A stretch of 64,000 nucleotides of DNA from Tepidamorphus gemmatus (GTDB lineage: Bacteria > Pseudomonadota > Alphaproteobacteria > Rhizobiales > Tepidamorphaceae), in contig NZ_SMAK01000011.1 of the NCBI RefSeq assembly GCF_004346195.1, forward strand, positions 1 to 64,000. Direction: 5' to 3'. Each line of letters starts with the position of its first letter. The stretch's first letter is position 1. A model generated the notes under the pieces. The model was given only the letters and a program-made list of their open reading frames with translations. It did not search any database and had not been told where the DNA came from. The position numbers and the translations under genes are program-made. This document shows positions 43,777 through 52,640 of this stretch, piece after piece.

Positions 43777-45138
43777 ATGGGTATCTACGGGGCTCTGGCG
43801 ACCGCGGTGGCGGGGTTGAAGGCGCAGTCGTTCGCGCTCGAGCACATTTCCGGCAACATCGCGAACTCGCAGACGATCGGCTTCAAGCGAACCGAGACGT
43901 CGTTTGCGGACCTCGTGCCGGCCTCGCCCTACTACAAGCAGCTCGCCGGTTCGGTGCAGGTCTCGACCCGCGCGACCAACAACATCCAGGGCGATCTCAG
44001 GTCGGTGGAGACGCCGACCTTCATGGGCATCAACGGCAATGGCTTCTTCATGGTGGAGAGGCGTGCCGATGTGGCCGACGGCAAGCCGGTCTTCGAGGGG
44101 GTCGACTACTTCACCCGGCGCGGCGACTTCGAATTCGATCGCAACGGCTATCTGGTCAACGGCGCCGGCTATTACCTGAAGGCGATCCGGGTCGATCCGC
44201 AGACCGGCAATCTGGTCGGCAGCCAGCCCGAGCCGGTGCAGATCACCAACGACTTCCTGCCCGCCAAGCAGACCACGTCGATCAATCTGCGCGCCAATCT
44301 CGCCGCCTACCCGAAGACGACGGATGCCGATCCGGCGATACCGGGTAGCGAACTGCTCAATCCGGCCAGCTACAACAACGATCCGCGCGCCTCGGGCGAC
44401 GGCTTCGTGCAGGGGCAGGACGTCGACGACTTCCTGAACCAGTCCATCGCTGGCGGTGCCGTGACCGTTTACGACTCGACCGGCAACGCCGTGAACATCC
44501 AGATGCGCTGGGCCAAGATCAGCAGCAGCCCCGACACCTGGAACCTGTTCTATCAAACCAACTCCAGTGCCACCGGCACCGCCCCGGCCTGGCAGAATGT
44601 AGGGCAGGACTACGTATTCAATGCCAGCGGCCAGCTCGATCCCGACATTCCGAGCGTCAACATCGCCAATGTGACCGTCAACGGCGTCAGCGTCGGCGAC
44701 ATCATGCTCAACCATGGCACCAACGGCATCACCCAGTTCGCCGATTCGAACGGCAATGTGCAGGTGACGGAACTCGTTCAGAACGGCTATGCGGCCGGCG
44801 AACTGGTGGGCGTGTCGATATCGGCGGCCGGACGCATCGTCGCCAGCTACACCAACGGCCGCACGGTCGATCTCTACGAGGTGCGGTTGGCCAGCTTCAA
44901 TGCGGAAAACAAGCTGCAGAAGCTGGACGGCGGCGCCTTCGCGGTGACGCAGGATTCGGGGCCCGCGATGCTCGGCGCGCAGGGCAACATCATCGGCGCG
45001 GCGATCGAGAGCTCGAACACCGACATCGCCGACGAGTTCACCAAGCTGATCGTCACGCAGCAGGCCTACGCGGCGGGCACCCGCATCGTCACCACCAGCA
45101 ACGAGATGCTGCAGGAAGCGCTCAACATGATCCGCTGA
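43777..45138 (+). CDS. flgE: flagellar hook protein FlgE
   Basis: FlgE polymerises into the hook, the universal joint between rod and filament, after type III export. The 453-residue protein starts YGALATAVAGLKAQSFALEHISGNIANSQTIGFKRTET, the conserved flagellar rod/hook N-terminus, and ends with the matching C-terminal helix SSNTDIADEFTKLIVTQQAYAAGTRIVTTSNEMLQEALNMI. The middle (about 200-380) is a variable FlgE D2-type insert. A sigma-54 promoter lies upstream. Start at ATG 43777, since GIYGALAT is the usual opening and an in-frame ATG at 43756 is non-homologous. Confidence 0.96.
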   Translation: MGIYGALATAVAGLKAQSFALEHISGNIANSQTIGFKRTETSFADLVPASPYYKQLAGSVQVSTRATNNIQGDLRSVETPTFMGINGNGFFMVERRADVADGKPVFEGVDYFTRRGDFEFDRNGYLVNGAGYYLKAIRVDPQTGNLVGSQPEPVQITNDFLPAKQTTSINLRANLAAYPKTTDADPAIPGSELLNPASYNNDPRASGDGFVQGQDVDDFLNQSIAGGAVTVYDSTGNAVNIQMRWAKISSSPDTWNLFYQTNSSATGTAPAWQNVGQDYVFNASGQLDPDIPSVNIANVTVNGVSVGDIMLNHGTNGITQFADSNGNVQVTELVQNGYAAGELVGVSISAAGRIVASYTNGRTVDLYEVRLASFNAENKLQKLDGGAFAVTQDSGPAMLGAQGNIIGAAIESSNTDIADEFTKLIVTQQAYAAGTRIVTTSNEMLQEALNMIR

Positions 45139-45185
45139 GGCGAACCGGATCGCAGTCAGCATCGTGAACCGATCGGAACGTCGCC

Positions 45186-47327
45186 ATGGGAATGAACGGG
45201 GTTCTCGGCACCGCGCTGCAGGGGTTGAAGGTCATCACGGCGGGGCTCGACGTGGTGTCGCGCAATGTCGCCAACGCCGATACCCCAGGCTACACGCGCA
45301 AGACGATCGGTCAGACATCGCTGGTCATGGGCGCGAACGTCACCGGGGTCGTCTCCGGTGACGTCAAGCGGCAGGTCGACGACCTGCTGGTTCGGCAGAT
45401 CCGCCAGGAGAATGCCGGCCTAGGCTATGTCCGCATCCTGAACAGCTACTACACCCAGCTTGACAACATCTATGCCGAACCGGGGTCGTCGGTCGGCGTC
45501 GATACGCTGTTCTCGGCATTCCGCAACTCGATGGCGGAGCTTGCAGCGACACCGGATTCCTATATCGCGCGCGAACAGGTGCTGCGCGATGCCCAGGTCC
45601 TCGCCTCTCGGCTGAACCAGATGTCGGCGGACATCCAGGCGATGCGGCTCGAGGCGGAACGCGGGATCGGTGACGCAGTGCAGCGCGTCAACGAACTTCT
45701 CAACCGCATTTCCGAGGTCAACCAGCAGATCGGCAGCAGCCCGCAGATCGAGTCGCCGCCGGCGGATCTCCTCGACCTGCGCGACAACTACATCGCCGAA
45801 CTGAGCGAGCTGCTCGACATTCGGGTGATCGAGCGCCAGCGCGGTGTCGTCAGCATCATGACGCAGTCCGGCATGTCGCTGCTCGATCCGTTGCCGGCGC
45901 AGCTCGTGTTCGACGAACGCGGGATGGTGACCGCGCAGTCGCTCTACAATTCGGACGCAAGCCTGAGCGGCGTCGGAACGATCAAGATCGTCACTCCGAA
46001 CGGCGGCAGCATCGACCTGATCGCCGACAATCAGATCCGCTCCGGAAAGATCGCCGCACTCCTGGAATTGCGCGACAAGTATCTGGTGGACGCGCAGGCG
46101 CAGCTCGACGCCATCGCCGACGGTCTCGCCCGGGCGTTGTCGACGAACAGTGTCGCCTCCGGTGCGGTCACCAGCGGTACCCAGCAGGGCCGCGAGATCG
46201 ACCTCGCCGGAATTCAGCCCGGCGACCGGATCTCGATGACCGTTACCGTCGACGGAGTACAGCGCAAGCTGACCCTGATCCCGGTGACCGACCCTGCGGC
46301 GCTGCCGCTTCCGGACAATGTGACGCCGGAGCGGGATGATGTCGTCATCGGTTTCGACATTTCGGGCGGCATGGCGACCGCGGCTGCGCAGATCGAGGCG
46401 GCGCTCGGCGGCGCGATCCAGGTCTCGGCGCCGGGCGGCGACATCCTGCGCTTCCTGGACGACGGCGCCGGGCAAACGACGTCCTCGGGCGTCGGCTATG
46501 GACTCGACGGCTCGACACTCGATCTGTCCGCCCTCGCCGGTCAGTCGATCACGGTCTCGGTCGGCGGCACCGACTACTCATATGCCTTCACCGCAACCTC
46601 CACCGGCCAGGATCTGCAGGCGTTCATCGATGCCATTCCAGGGATTGGCGCGTCGATCGTGGCGGGCGATCTGGTGATCAGTGGCGACACGCCGGCAACC
46701 GGCTTCAGCATCAGCTTTTCCGATCCGTCCGTCGGACTGGCGACAGGACTGGCCGAGGGTTCGCACAACACCTCGAGCATCGACGCGCTCTCCGCGGGCA
46801 TCACCGCGACCGACTTCACGTCCGGGCTTGGCATTCCGCTGTTCGTCGATGGCGGGTTTCCCTATACGGGCAATCTCGACGCCATTCCGCAGCAGCTCGG
46901 TTTCGCGGGGCGGATCAGCGTCAATCCTGCGCTGCTGAACGACAACGCGCTGCTCGTGCGCTACGGCTCGGGCACGATGGAGGGCGACCCGGCGCGGCCC
47001 GCAGAACTGCTCCGCCGCCTCTCGGAAGCCGTCTTCACCTTCGCGCCGGAAACCAAGGTGGCGGGGTCAACGCCCTATACGGGTACGCTCGGCGGCTTCA
47101 TCCAGCGGGTGATCTCCTATCAGGGCGCCATGGCGAGCGACGTCTACAAGGCCGCTTCGGCTCAGGAGATGGTCTCTGCCCAGCTCCAGGAACGGTTCGT
47201 TGCCGAGTCGGGTGTCAACATCGACCAGGAAATGGCGAATCTGATCGAGCTGCAGACCGCCTATCAGGCCAATGCGCGGATCGTCACCGCATTTCGTGAA
47301 ATGATGGACCTTCTGCTGAGGGTGTGA
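45186..47327 (+). CDS. flgK: flagellar hook-associated protein FlgK
   Basis: This 713-residue hook-filament junction protein opens with NGVLGTALQGLKVITAGLDVVSRNVANADTPGYTRK and closes with MANLIELQTAYQANARIVTAFREMMDLLLRV, the paired coiled ends of FlgK. The centre (about 330-560) contains variable Ig-like domains rich in Asp, Gly and Thr. It lies 47 bases after flgE and 6 bases before flgL, so flgEKL probably form one operon from the flgE promoter. The ATG at 45186 or the in-frame ATG at 45192 could be the start. Confidence 0.95.
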   Translation: MGMNGVLGTALQGLKVITAGLDVVSRNVANADTPGYTRKTIGQTSLVMGANVTGVVSGDVKRQVDDLLVRQIRQENAGLGYVRILNSYYTQLDNIYAEPGSSVGVDTLFSAFRNSMAELAATPDSYIAREQVLRDAQVLASRLNQMSADIQAMRLEAERGIGDAVQRVNELLNRISEVNQQIGSSPQIESPPADLLDLRDNYIAELSELLDIRVIERQRGVVSIMTQSGMSLLDPLPAQLVFDERGMVTAQSLYNSDASLSGVGTIKIVTPNGGSIDLIADNQIRSGKIAALLELRDKYLVDAQAQLDAIADGLARALSTNSVASGAVTSGTQQGREIDLAGIQPGDRISMTVTVDGVQRKLTLIPVTDPAALPLPDNVTPERDDVVIGFDISGGMATAAAQIEAALGGAIQVSAPGGDILRFLDDGAGQTTSSGVGYGLDGSTLDLSALAGQSITVSVGGTDYSYAFTATSTGQDLQAFIDAIPGIGASIVAGDLVISGDTPATGFSISFSDPSVGLATGLAEGSHNTSSIDALSAGITATDFTSGLGIPLFVDGGFPYTGNLDAIPQQLGFAGRISVNPALLNDNALLVRYGSGTMEGDPARPAELLRRLSEAVFTFAPETKVAGSTPYTGTLGGFIQRVISYQGAMASDVYKAASAQEMVSAQLQERFVAESGVNIDQEMANLIELQTAYQANARIVTAFREMMDLLLRV

Positions 47328-47333
47328 TCGAAG

Positions 47334-48833
47334 ATGTCGATTTCGAGCCTGTCGAAGTCAATCGGCTGGACCCGCGGGCTGGTCGAGATGCGCGCGCAGA
47401 TGCTGGATCTGCAGCGTCAGCTGGCCACCGGCAAGAAGGCGACCACGTTCGGTAAACTCGGCAGCGATCGGACGCTGTCCGTCTCGATGCGCGCCCGTGT
47501 TGCGCAGATCGAATCCTACAAGAGCGTGATCGGCACCGTGCAGCTGCGCACCGATGTCATGGCGCAGTCATTCGACCGGATGCGTTCGATTCTCTCCGAT
47601 ACGCGCTCCGATGCGATCGTTCCGAACTTCGAGCTCGTCCGTGGCGGGCAGACCGCATTGCAGGTGCGCGCGGAGGCGGCCCTGGACGAGATGCTCGGCC
47701 TTCTGTCGGGTGAGGTCGACGGCCGCTATCTGTTTGCCGGGCGGGCGGTCGACAAGAATCCGATCGCAGCAACGACGTCGATCCTGGATGGCTACGGTCA
47801 GCAGGCCGGATTTCGCCAGCATCTCAGCGAGCGTCGCCAGGCGGATCTGGGGGCGGACGGGCTCGGCCGTCTCGTCGTGCCGGCCGCGGCGGGAACGGAT
47901 GTGACCGTGGCGGAAGACGTCGCCGGAAGCCCCTTCGGCTTCAAGATTGCCGGCGTCGCCAGCACCCTCTCGGGCGTGAGCGTCACCGGACCGGCCGGGG
48001 CGCCGAGCGAGGTGGATGTCTCCTTCGGCGGTCAGCCCCAGCCCGGCGAGACGATCCGCTTCGACCTCAACCTGCCGGATGGTACCACCACGACGGTGCA
48101 GCTTCGCGCGGTGGCGGCCGGGCAGGGTGGCGAGCGGGGAACCTTCGAGATCGGAGCCGACGAGGCCGCGACCGCGGCGAATTTCCAGCAGGCGCTCACC
48201 GATTCGATGCGCACTGCAGCGTCGATCGACCTGTCCGCGGCCTCCGCCTATGCGGCGGCGGAGGATTTCTTCAACATTGACGCGGCCAATCCGCCGCGGC
48301 GCGTGGATGGGCCGCCGTTCGATACGGCCACGAGCCTGCGCGCCGCCACGGCCGCCGACACGGTGTTCTGGTACACCGGGGATGCGGAAACCACCGATCC
48401 GCGCGCGACCTCCTCGGCCAAGATCGACGACCACATCACCGTCGGCTATGGCGCCCGCGCCAATGAGGAGGCGTTCCGCTGGATGGTCCAGAACCTTGCG
48501 GTGCTGGCAGCGGACAGCTTCGATCCCGGTGTCTCGACCGATCGCGACCGCTACTTCGCGACAACGCAGCGCGTCGTCAACAACATCGCCTATTCCGGGC
48601 GGCAGACGATCAGCGCCGTCCATGCCGAGATCGCGTCGGTCCAGTACGTCACGGGCCAGGCGGACGCGCGCCACACCACGACGAAGGCGATGGCCGAGGA
48701 TCTCGTTGCCGGCGTCGAACTTGCCGACATGAACGAGGTCAGTGTCAAGCTCCTGCAGCTTCAGACGCGGCTTGAGGCTAGCTACCAGGTCACCGCGATG
48801 CTGTCGCAGCTCAATCTGACGCGCTTCCTGTGA
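47334..48833 (+). CDS. flgL: flagellar hook-associated protein FlgL
   Basis: This 499-residue second junction protein has a flagellin-like N-terminus (LVEMRAQMLDLQRQLATGKKATTFGKLGSDRTLSVSMRARV) and a flagellin-like C-terminus (LADMNEVSVKLLQLQTRLEASYQVTAMLSQLNLTRFL). Between them lies a variable exposed region. At 499 residues it is longer than enterobacterial FlgL (about 317). The ATG follows ATCGAAG. It is the last gene of the flgEKL group, with a terminator on the opposite strand downstream. Confidence 0.93.
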   Translation: MSISSLSKSIGWTRGLVEMRAQMLDLQRQLATGKKATTFGKLGSDRTLSVSMRARVAQIESYKSVIGTVQLRTDVMAQSFDRMRSILSDTRSDAIVPNFELVRGGQTALQVRAEAALDEMLGLLSGEVDGRYLFAGRAVDKNPIAATTSILDGYGQQAGFRQHLSERRQADLGADGLGRLVVPAAAGTDVTVAEDVAGSPFGFKIAGVASTLSGVSVTGPAGAPSEVDVSFGGQPQPGETIRFDLNLPDGTTTTVQLRAVAAGQGGERGTFEIGADEAATAANFQQALTDSMRTAASIDLSAASAYAAAEDFFNIDAANPPRRVDGPPFDTATSLRAATAADTVFWYTGDAETTDPRATSSAKIDDHITVGYGARANEEAFRWMVQNLAVLAADSFDPGVSTDRDRYFATTQRVVNNIAYSGRQTISAVHAEIASVQYVTGQADARHTTTKAMAEDLVAGVELADMNEVSVKLLQLQTRLEASYQVTAMLSQLNLTRFL

Positions 48834-49042
48834 CCGCGTTGCCGTAGCGCCGCGGCCGCGGCAACCCGATCGGCCGCTTTTGCCGGGGTGGCAAGGGGAG
48901 CAGAGCGCGATTGCGGCCGCCGCCGCATCAGTTGCCCGTTTCCGGGACGTCGCATCGCCCGATCGTCTGCCCAGGTCCGGCATGGCTGCCATGATCCGCA
49001 GACCGCACGGCGCCGGACCGTATTCCGTCCGCCCTGCCAACC

Positions 49043-49068
49043 AAAAGGGCGACCTCGCGGTCGCCCTT
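49043..49068 (-). terminator. intrinsic terminator of flaF
   Basis: AAGGGCGACC pairs perfectly with GGTCGCCCTT (49045-49054 with 49059-49068, TCGC loop). On the minus strand the stem is followed by TTTTGG (plus-strand AAAA at 49043-49046), which makes an intrinsic terminator 25 bases past the flaF stop. It could also stop flgL transcripts. Confidence 0.8.
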
Positions 49069-49092
49069 GGCAGACAGTCGATGCGCGGGCGG

Positions 49093-49461
49093 CTATGACG
49101 AGCTGCGCAGTCCCGCGGCGATCTCGCGATTGATGGTGATCAGCGACGGCAGCTTGTCGGGCCGCGGGTCCGACTGAATCGAAATGGTGCGGTTGAAGAT
49201 GAACATCGACAGGCTGGTGATGTTCTGCTTCACCGGTCCGGGCAGCGGATGTTCCGGACGCGTCGCCGAGCTCACGAAGATCGTCCAGAGTTTCCGGTTG
49301 TAGAGTAGCGCCTCATCGAGCTCGCAGCGCCGGTTGCCCCAGTCATCGAAGACGCGCTGGAGTTTGGCCGCGGCCTTCATCAGGAGGTCGGCCTCAAGAT
49401 CACGCGGGCTCACCGTCTGCTGGGCCGTCCTGCCGTAGACCTGCGCCGCCGAGTTGTGCAT
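49093..49461 (-). CDS. flaF: flagellar biosynthesis regulator FlaF
   Basis: This 122-residue FlaF protein shows SAAQVYGRTAQQTVSPRDLEADLLMKAAAKLQ, LDEALLYNRKLWTIFVSSAT, LPGPVKQNITSLSMFIFNRTI, and INREIAAGLR. FlaF is an alphaproteobacterial protein that works with FlbT to balance flagellin synthesis and export. Its start lies inside the end of flbT, 62 bases overlapping in another frame. It is the terminal gene before a strong intrinsic terminator. Confidence 0.93.
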   Translation of the reverse strand: MHNSAAQVYGRTAQQTVSPRDLEADLLMKAAAKLQRVFDDWGNRRCELDEALLYNRKLWTIFVSSATRPEHPLPGPVKQNITSLSMFIFNRTISIQSDPRPDKLPSLITINREIAAGLRSSS

Positions 49462-49837
49462 GAGTCAGAAGTTCCTCTTCGTAAGTTATGAGAGCTTTCG
49501 CTTCCCGAAGAGCTTTGTAAAGGGAACCGGTTAATATCTCATTATTGATGCGATCAATGTAGGGATAGGTACTGGGCGCCGCGCGGAGGATGTCATTGAT
49601 AAGTTCAAAATAAATGTTGCGTCGGCTTTCATCTTCTCCCATGAGGTACATCATCTGGACCGCCAAATATATCCTCTTTGCCGGCGTATCTGCCGTTTCT
49701 GGGGTCAGAATATCCTTCTCACGCAGGATCGGCGCGTTGCCCTCGATATAGAGGCGGGTCCGCTGATTGTCGTTGGTGATGACGCAGGTTCCGAGGATGA
49801 ACCGTTCGCCGGGCTTCAACTCGACCTTCAGAGCCAT
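49400..49837 (-). CDS. flbT: flagellin mRNA-binding regulator FlbT
   Basis: This 145-residue FlbT protein shows LKVELKPGERFILGTCVITNDNQRTRLYIEGNAPILREKDIL and YLAVQMMYLMGEDESRRNIYFELINDILRAAPST. FlbT binds flagellin mRNA and represses its translation in Caulobacter when the hook is incomplete. The final 20 or so residues (after EEELL) are read through the flaF start, an unusual 62-base overlap. Start at the ATG at 49837, since the frame to 49918 is non-homologous. It lies downstream of flagellin with a terminator between. Confidence 0.93.
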   Translation of the reverse strand: MALKVELKPGERFILGTCVITNDNQRTRLYIEGNAPILREKDILTPETADTPAKRIYLAVQMMYLMGEDESRRNIYFELINDILRAAPSTYPYIDRINNEILTGSLYKALREAKALITYEEELLTHAQLGGAGLRQDGPADGEPA

Positions 49838-49914
49838 TGCGCAACCCTCCGCAGAATCGATCCCTTCGCCATTCTGAGCGAACAATCGAACAATTGCAGG
49901 GCGCCGTGAACCGG

Positions 49915-49946
49915 CCAAACAAAACGGCGGGGCCGAAGCCCCGCCG
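49915..49946 (-). terminator. intrinsic terminator of flagellin gene (UUCG loop)
   Basis: On the minus strand the sequence forms CGGCGGGGC-TTCG-GCCCCGCCG (stem 49925-49933 with 49938-49946), a very stable UUCG tetraloop. The T-run TTTTGTTTGG (49915-49924) follows. It lies 29 bases beyond the flagellin stop codon. Confidence 0.9.
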
Positions 49947-49974
49947 CATCGATCGTTGTCTGTCCCGACGGGGA

Positions 49975-51480
49975 TCAGAACAGGCGGAGCACCGCCTGGT
50001 CGGCCTGCGAGGCCAGCGACAGCGCCGTCGAGGACAGCTGCTGGCGGGTCTGCAGGGCGAGCATGTTGGCAGCCTCCTCGTTGGAGTCGGCCAGCACCAG
50101 CGCGTCGGCACCAGTCTGCAGCGTGTTCATCATCGACTTGGTGAACTCGGTGCGGTTCTGGACGATCGAGAGGTTGGAGCCGAACGCCGAAGCCTGAGAG
50201 CGGATCGTTCCGAGCGCGGTGCCAACGGTCGCAAGCAGCGAGTCGATGTTGGTATCGGCGTCGAGATCGGCTTCCTCGATGTTCGTCAGTCCGAGGTAGG
50301 CGGAATTGATCGTCTCCCCACCCTTCGTCTGGATCTCGATCGTCGAGGTACCCGTCTCGTTGAAGGTCAGGGTCAGCTTGTCGCCACGCAGCAGGTTGAT
50401 GCCGTTGAACGAGGCATCGTCCGATAGCTTGTCGAGCTGGTCACGCAGTTCGTTGAACTGGGCCGCCAGATCAGCTCGGACGGAGTTGCCGACGATGCTG
50501 CTGGTGCCGGTGCTGCCGTCGATCTGACCCGAGGTCGCGTTCACACCGGTGACGGTAAGGTCCTGCGTCGACTGGTTCTCGATGCGCAGCTTGCCGTTAT
50601 CGTTGGACGCACGAATCTTGCCCTTGAGAGCGTTGCTGTTGTTGATCGACGTTACCAGCTGATCAACCGTCTTGGCTTCCACGTTTCCGACCGTGCCGCT
50701 GCCGTTGGCAAGACCCGAGCCGCTCGCGCCATTGGCGACCGCAAAGTTGGAGATCGTCAGGCTGGCGTCGCTCGAGTCGGTGCGGTTGCTTGCGATGTCG
50801 ATCTGACCGCTGCCATTGACCGTTGCCGATGCGTCGACGTTGGCTGCGGTCAGCTTGGTGTTGATGATCGAGGCCAGTTCTTCCGCGGTCACCGCAGACG
50901 CATCGGCGGCGACGCCGTTCACGTCGGAATAGGCGATGGTGATGGTCTGGGTGGCTCCGCCATTCGCCGAGATGTCGAAGCTGATCGAGCCGTCATTCGC
51001 ACCGCCGTTGGTGAAGTCAACGGCAGTGAACGCGCCGCCAGCCAACGTTGCGGTCGAGGTCGTGAGATCCACGCCAACGGCCGTCGTACCGACCGCGCCG
51101 CCGGTGAAGGAAAGGGTCTCGGTGCCGGTCGGGCTCGCACCCAGATTGACCGCGAAGGACTCGGTCTTGAACGACTTGTCCTGCCGGGCCTGGCGCAGGG
51201 TCGACTGCATCGACTCGAGCGTCTTGGTGATTGCGGTCAGGCCGTTGTCGGCGGCTTCCAGCGTCTTGATGCCGTTCGACATCGAGTCGAGGAGCGACGA
51301 CAGGTCCTTGGAACGGGCCTGCAGCGATGCAGAGGTGAAGAAATTCGTCGGATTGTCCAGCGCCGAGTTGACCTTCTTGCCCGTGGCGAGACGGTTCTGC
51401 GTCGTGGCCATCAGGTCTGCCGTCTTCTGCAGCGAAAGCAGGTTCTGCCGCACACCTGCGGACAGGGTGATATCGGACAT
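49975..51480 (-). CDS. flagellin
   Basis: This 501-residue filament subunit has the ND0/ND1 helix TLSAGVRQNLLSLQKTADLMATTQNRLATGKKVNSALDNPTNFFTS and the CD0 helix LVLADSNEEAANMLALQTRQQLSSTALSLASQADQAVLRLF. A variable Ala/Thr/Gly-rich D2/D3 centre (about 110-330) forms the exposed surface. It is a single gene, where many alphaproteobacteria carry clusters of flagellins, and others may lie outside the window. It is followed by a UUCG terminator. A CtrA-like box lies about 80 bases upstream. Confidence 0.95.
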   Translation of the reverse strand: MSDITLSAGVRQNLLSLQKTADLMATTQNRLATGKKVNSALDNPTNFFTSASLQARSKDLSSLLDSMSNGIKTLEAADNGLTAITKTLESMQSTLRQARQDKSFKTESFAVNLGASPTGTETLSFTGGAVGTTAVGVDLTTSTATLAGGAFTAVDFTNGGANDGSISFDISANGGATQTITIAYSDVNGVAADASAVTAEELASIINTKLTAANVDASATVNGSGQIDIASNRTDSSDASLTISNFAVANGASGSGLANGSGTVGNVEAKTVDQLVTSINNSNALKGKIRASNDNGKLRIENQSTQDLTVTGVNATSGQIDGSTGTSSIVGNSVRADLAAQFNELRDQLDKLSDDASFNGINLLRGDKLTLTFNETGTSTIEIQTKGGETINSAYLGLTNIEEADLDADTNIDSLLATVGTALGTIRSQASAFGSNLSIVQNRTEFTKSMMNTLQTGADALVLADSNEEAANMLALQTRQQLSSTALSLASQADQAVLRLF

Positions 51481-51559
51481 GGTTCGATCCTCTTCTGGAT
51501 GCGTACGGACTAGGGTTGGCTCCCTCCTGGGAGACCCCCCGCTTTTAGGCCGCCGCGTC

Positions 51560-51574
51560 CTAATTCTCGGTTAA
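51560..51574 (-). promoter_or_regulatory. CtrA-like box upstream of flagellin
   Basis: On the minus strand TTAA-CCGAGAA-TTAG matches 7 of 8 positions of TTAA-N7-TTAA. It lies 80 bases before the flagellin start. CtrA or a sigma factor using a similar sequence could act here, and no sigma-54 element was found. Confidence 0.4.
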
Positions 51575-51600
51575 TTGGCGCAGCCGCTTCGACCGCAGGG

Positions 51601-52029
51601 TCAGGCTGTTCGAATGATGCTCGGCCCTTCCGGCTCGTCCGTATCGAGGTGGTAGGCACGACGGACGTCCGAGCCCGAAGGCGGCAGCGTCGGCGCCTCG
51701 GAGCGCGGCAAGCCGGCCAGCGCGAGCCATCCGGCATGATCGATCGGCGGAAGGTCCGATGGGGCCGGCAGGCCGTTTCCGGCGGGATCCGCCGCCCCGG
51801 CGGTGTGCGCGTCGGTATCCCGCTCTGGAGTCCGCCTGCGATCGCGATCGCGATCGCGCTTGTCGGGGCGGACGCGAGCCGCGCGATTGGCCGCGCCGAC
51901 CGCCTGGCCGGTGCCCGTCACAGTCGGTCCGATCGCCAGTCCGCCGGCCGCCTTGCCGAGGCTCAGCGGATGTGACGGCGGCAGCTTTCCCGAACTCGAC
52001 GACTCCACGAGGCGCTCCCGGGTTGGCAC
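51601..52029 (-). CDS. low-complexity hypothetical protein near flagellin
   Basis: A 142-residue frame with Arg/Asp-rich low-complexity sequence (RDRDRDRR repeat) and a C-terminal part DLPPIDHAGWLALAGLPRSEAP and DVRRAYHLDTDEPEG. It starts with a GTG and has a poor ribosome binding site, so the start is uncertain. It lies between flagellin and the FlgN-like gene on the same strand. No domain is recognised. The PIDHAGWLALAG segment is more protein-like than the rest, which is why it is kept. Confidence 0.45.
   Translation of the reverse strand: MPTRERLVESSSSGKLPPSHPLSLGKAAGGLAIGPTVTGTGQAVGAANRAARVRPDKRDRDRDRRRTPERDTDAHTAGAADPAGNGLPAPSDLPPIDHAGWLALAGLPRSEAPTLPPSGSDVRRAYHLDTDEPEGPSIIRTA
51838..51858. 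repeat. short GCGATC hexamer repeat
   Basis: GCGATC occurs three times in a row (51838-51855) and then GCG. Read on the minus strand it encodes the RDRDR run of the hypothetical protein at 51601. Such six-base arrays can change length by slippage without breaking the frame. Confidence 0.7.
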
Positions 52030-52175
52030 AGCATAACTTACGTTACGTCGCCAAACTAGAACACCGTCGTAAACATCCGCTGTAGGAAATCGCTAGAATG
52101 CCTGCAATTCGGTCGTCAAGAGACCGAAGGCCGGCGGACAGCCCGTGTGCGGGCAATCGTGACGGGCGCCCGGCG

Positions 52176-52640
52176 CTAGAGTGCCAGATTGCAGCTGAAT
52201 GCCGTGCCGCGCCTTGGCGTCGGTGCATGCTGGCCATCGGCACCATAGACGGTCGGGCCAGCGCCCTCTGCCTCGAAGATGTCCGCGATGCCACGGATGA
52301 GGGTTTCGGAGACCGTGCGCGCCGTCGCCAGGACGGCAAGATTGTGCGAGAGGGCGGATTCGAGCGCGTGATGTCGTTCGCGCAGGTGGTCGATCTCGTT
52401 CGGTGCCAGGCGGGCGATCTCGCCGGCGCTGTCGCGTAGCGTCGGGTAGCTCTTCAGGTAGCGCTCTGAGGCCTCGAACTTGGCGGATCCGAGCGCCGTT
52501 GCCGCGCTGAGCCGGGCCGAGCGCACCAGCGCCGTTTCCTCCTCGAGCACACTGATCAGCGCGTCGACCGTAGCGGACAGGTCGATGCAGAAGTTGCGGG
52601 CCGTATCGGCATCGCGGACAATTGTCTTAACCGGCGTCAT
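52176..52640 (-). CDS. FlgN-like flagellar export chaperone candidate
   Basis: This 154-residue mainly helical protein has a heptad-rich N-terminus (LSATVDALISVLEEETALVRSARLSAATALGSAK). The rest alternates helices, and the C-terminus contains YGADGQHAP. Position next to flgJ and flgI, length and helical pattern fit a FlgN-type chaperone for FlgK and FlgL, which tends to lie in this gene neighbourhood. Sequence identity to FlgN cannot be shown by eye. It overlaps flgJ by 14 bases. Confidence 0.6.
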   Translation of the reverse strand: MTPVKTIVRDADTARNFCIDLSATVDALISVLEEETALVRSARLSAATALGSAKFEASERYLKSYPTLRDSAGEIARLAPNEIDHLRERHHALESALSHNLAVLATARTVSETLIRGIADIFEAEGAGPTVYGADGQHAPTPRRGTAFSCNLAL

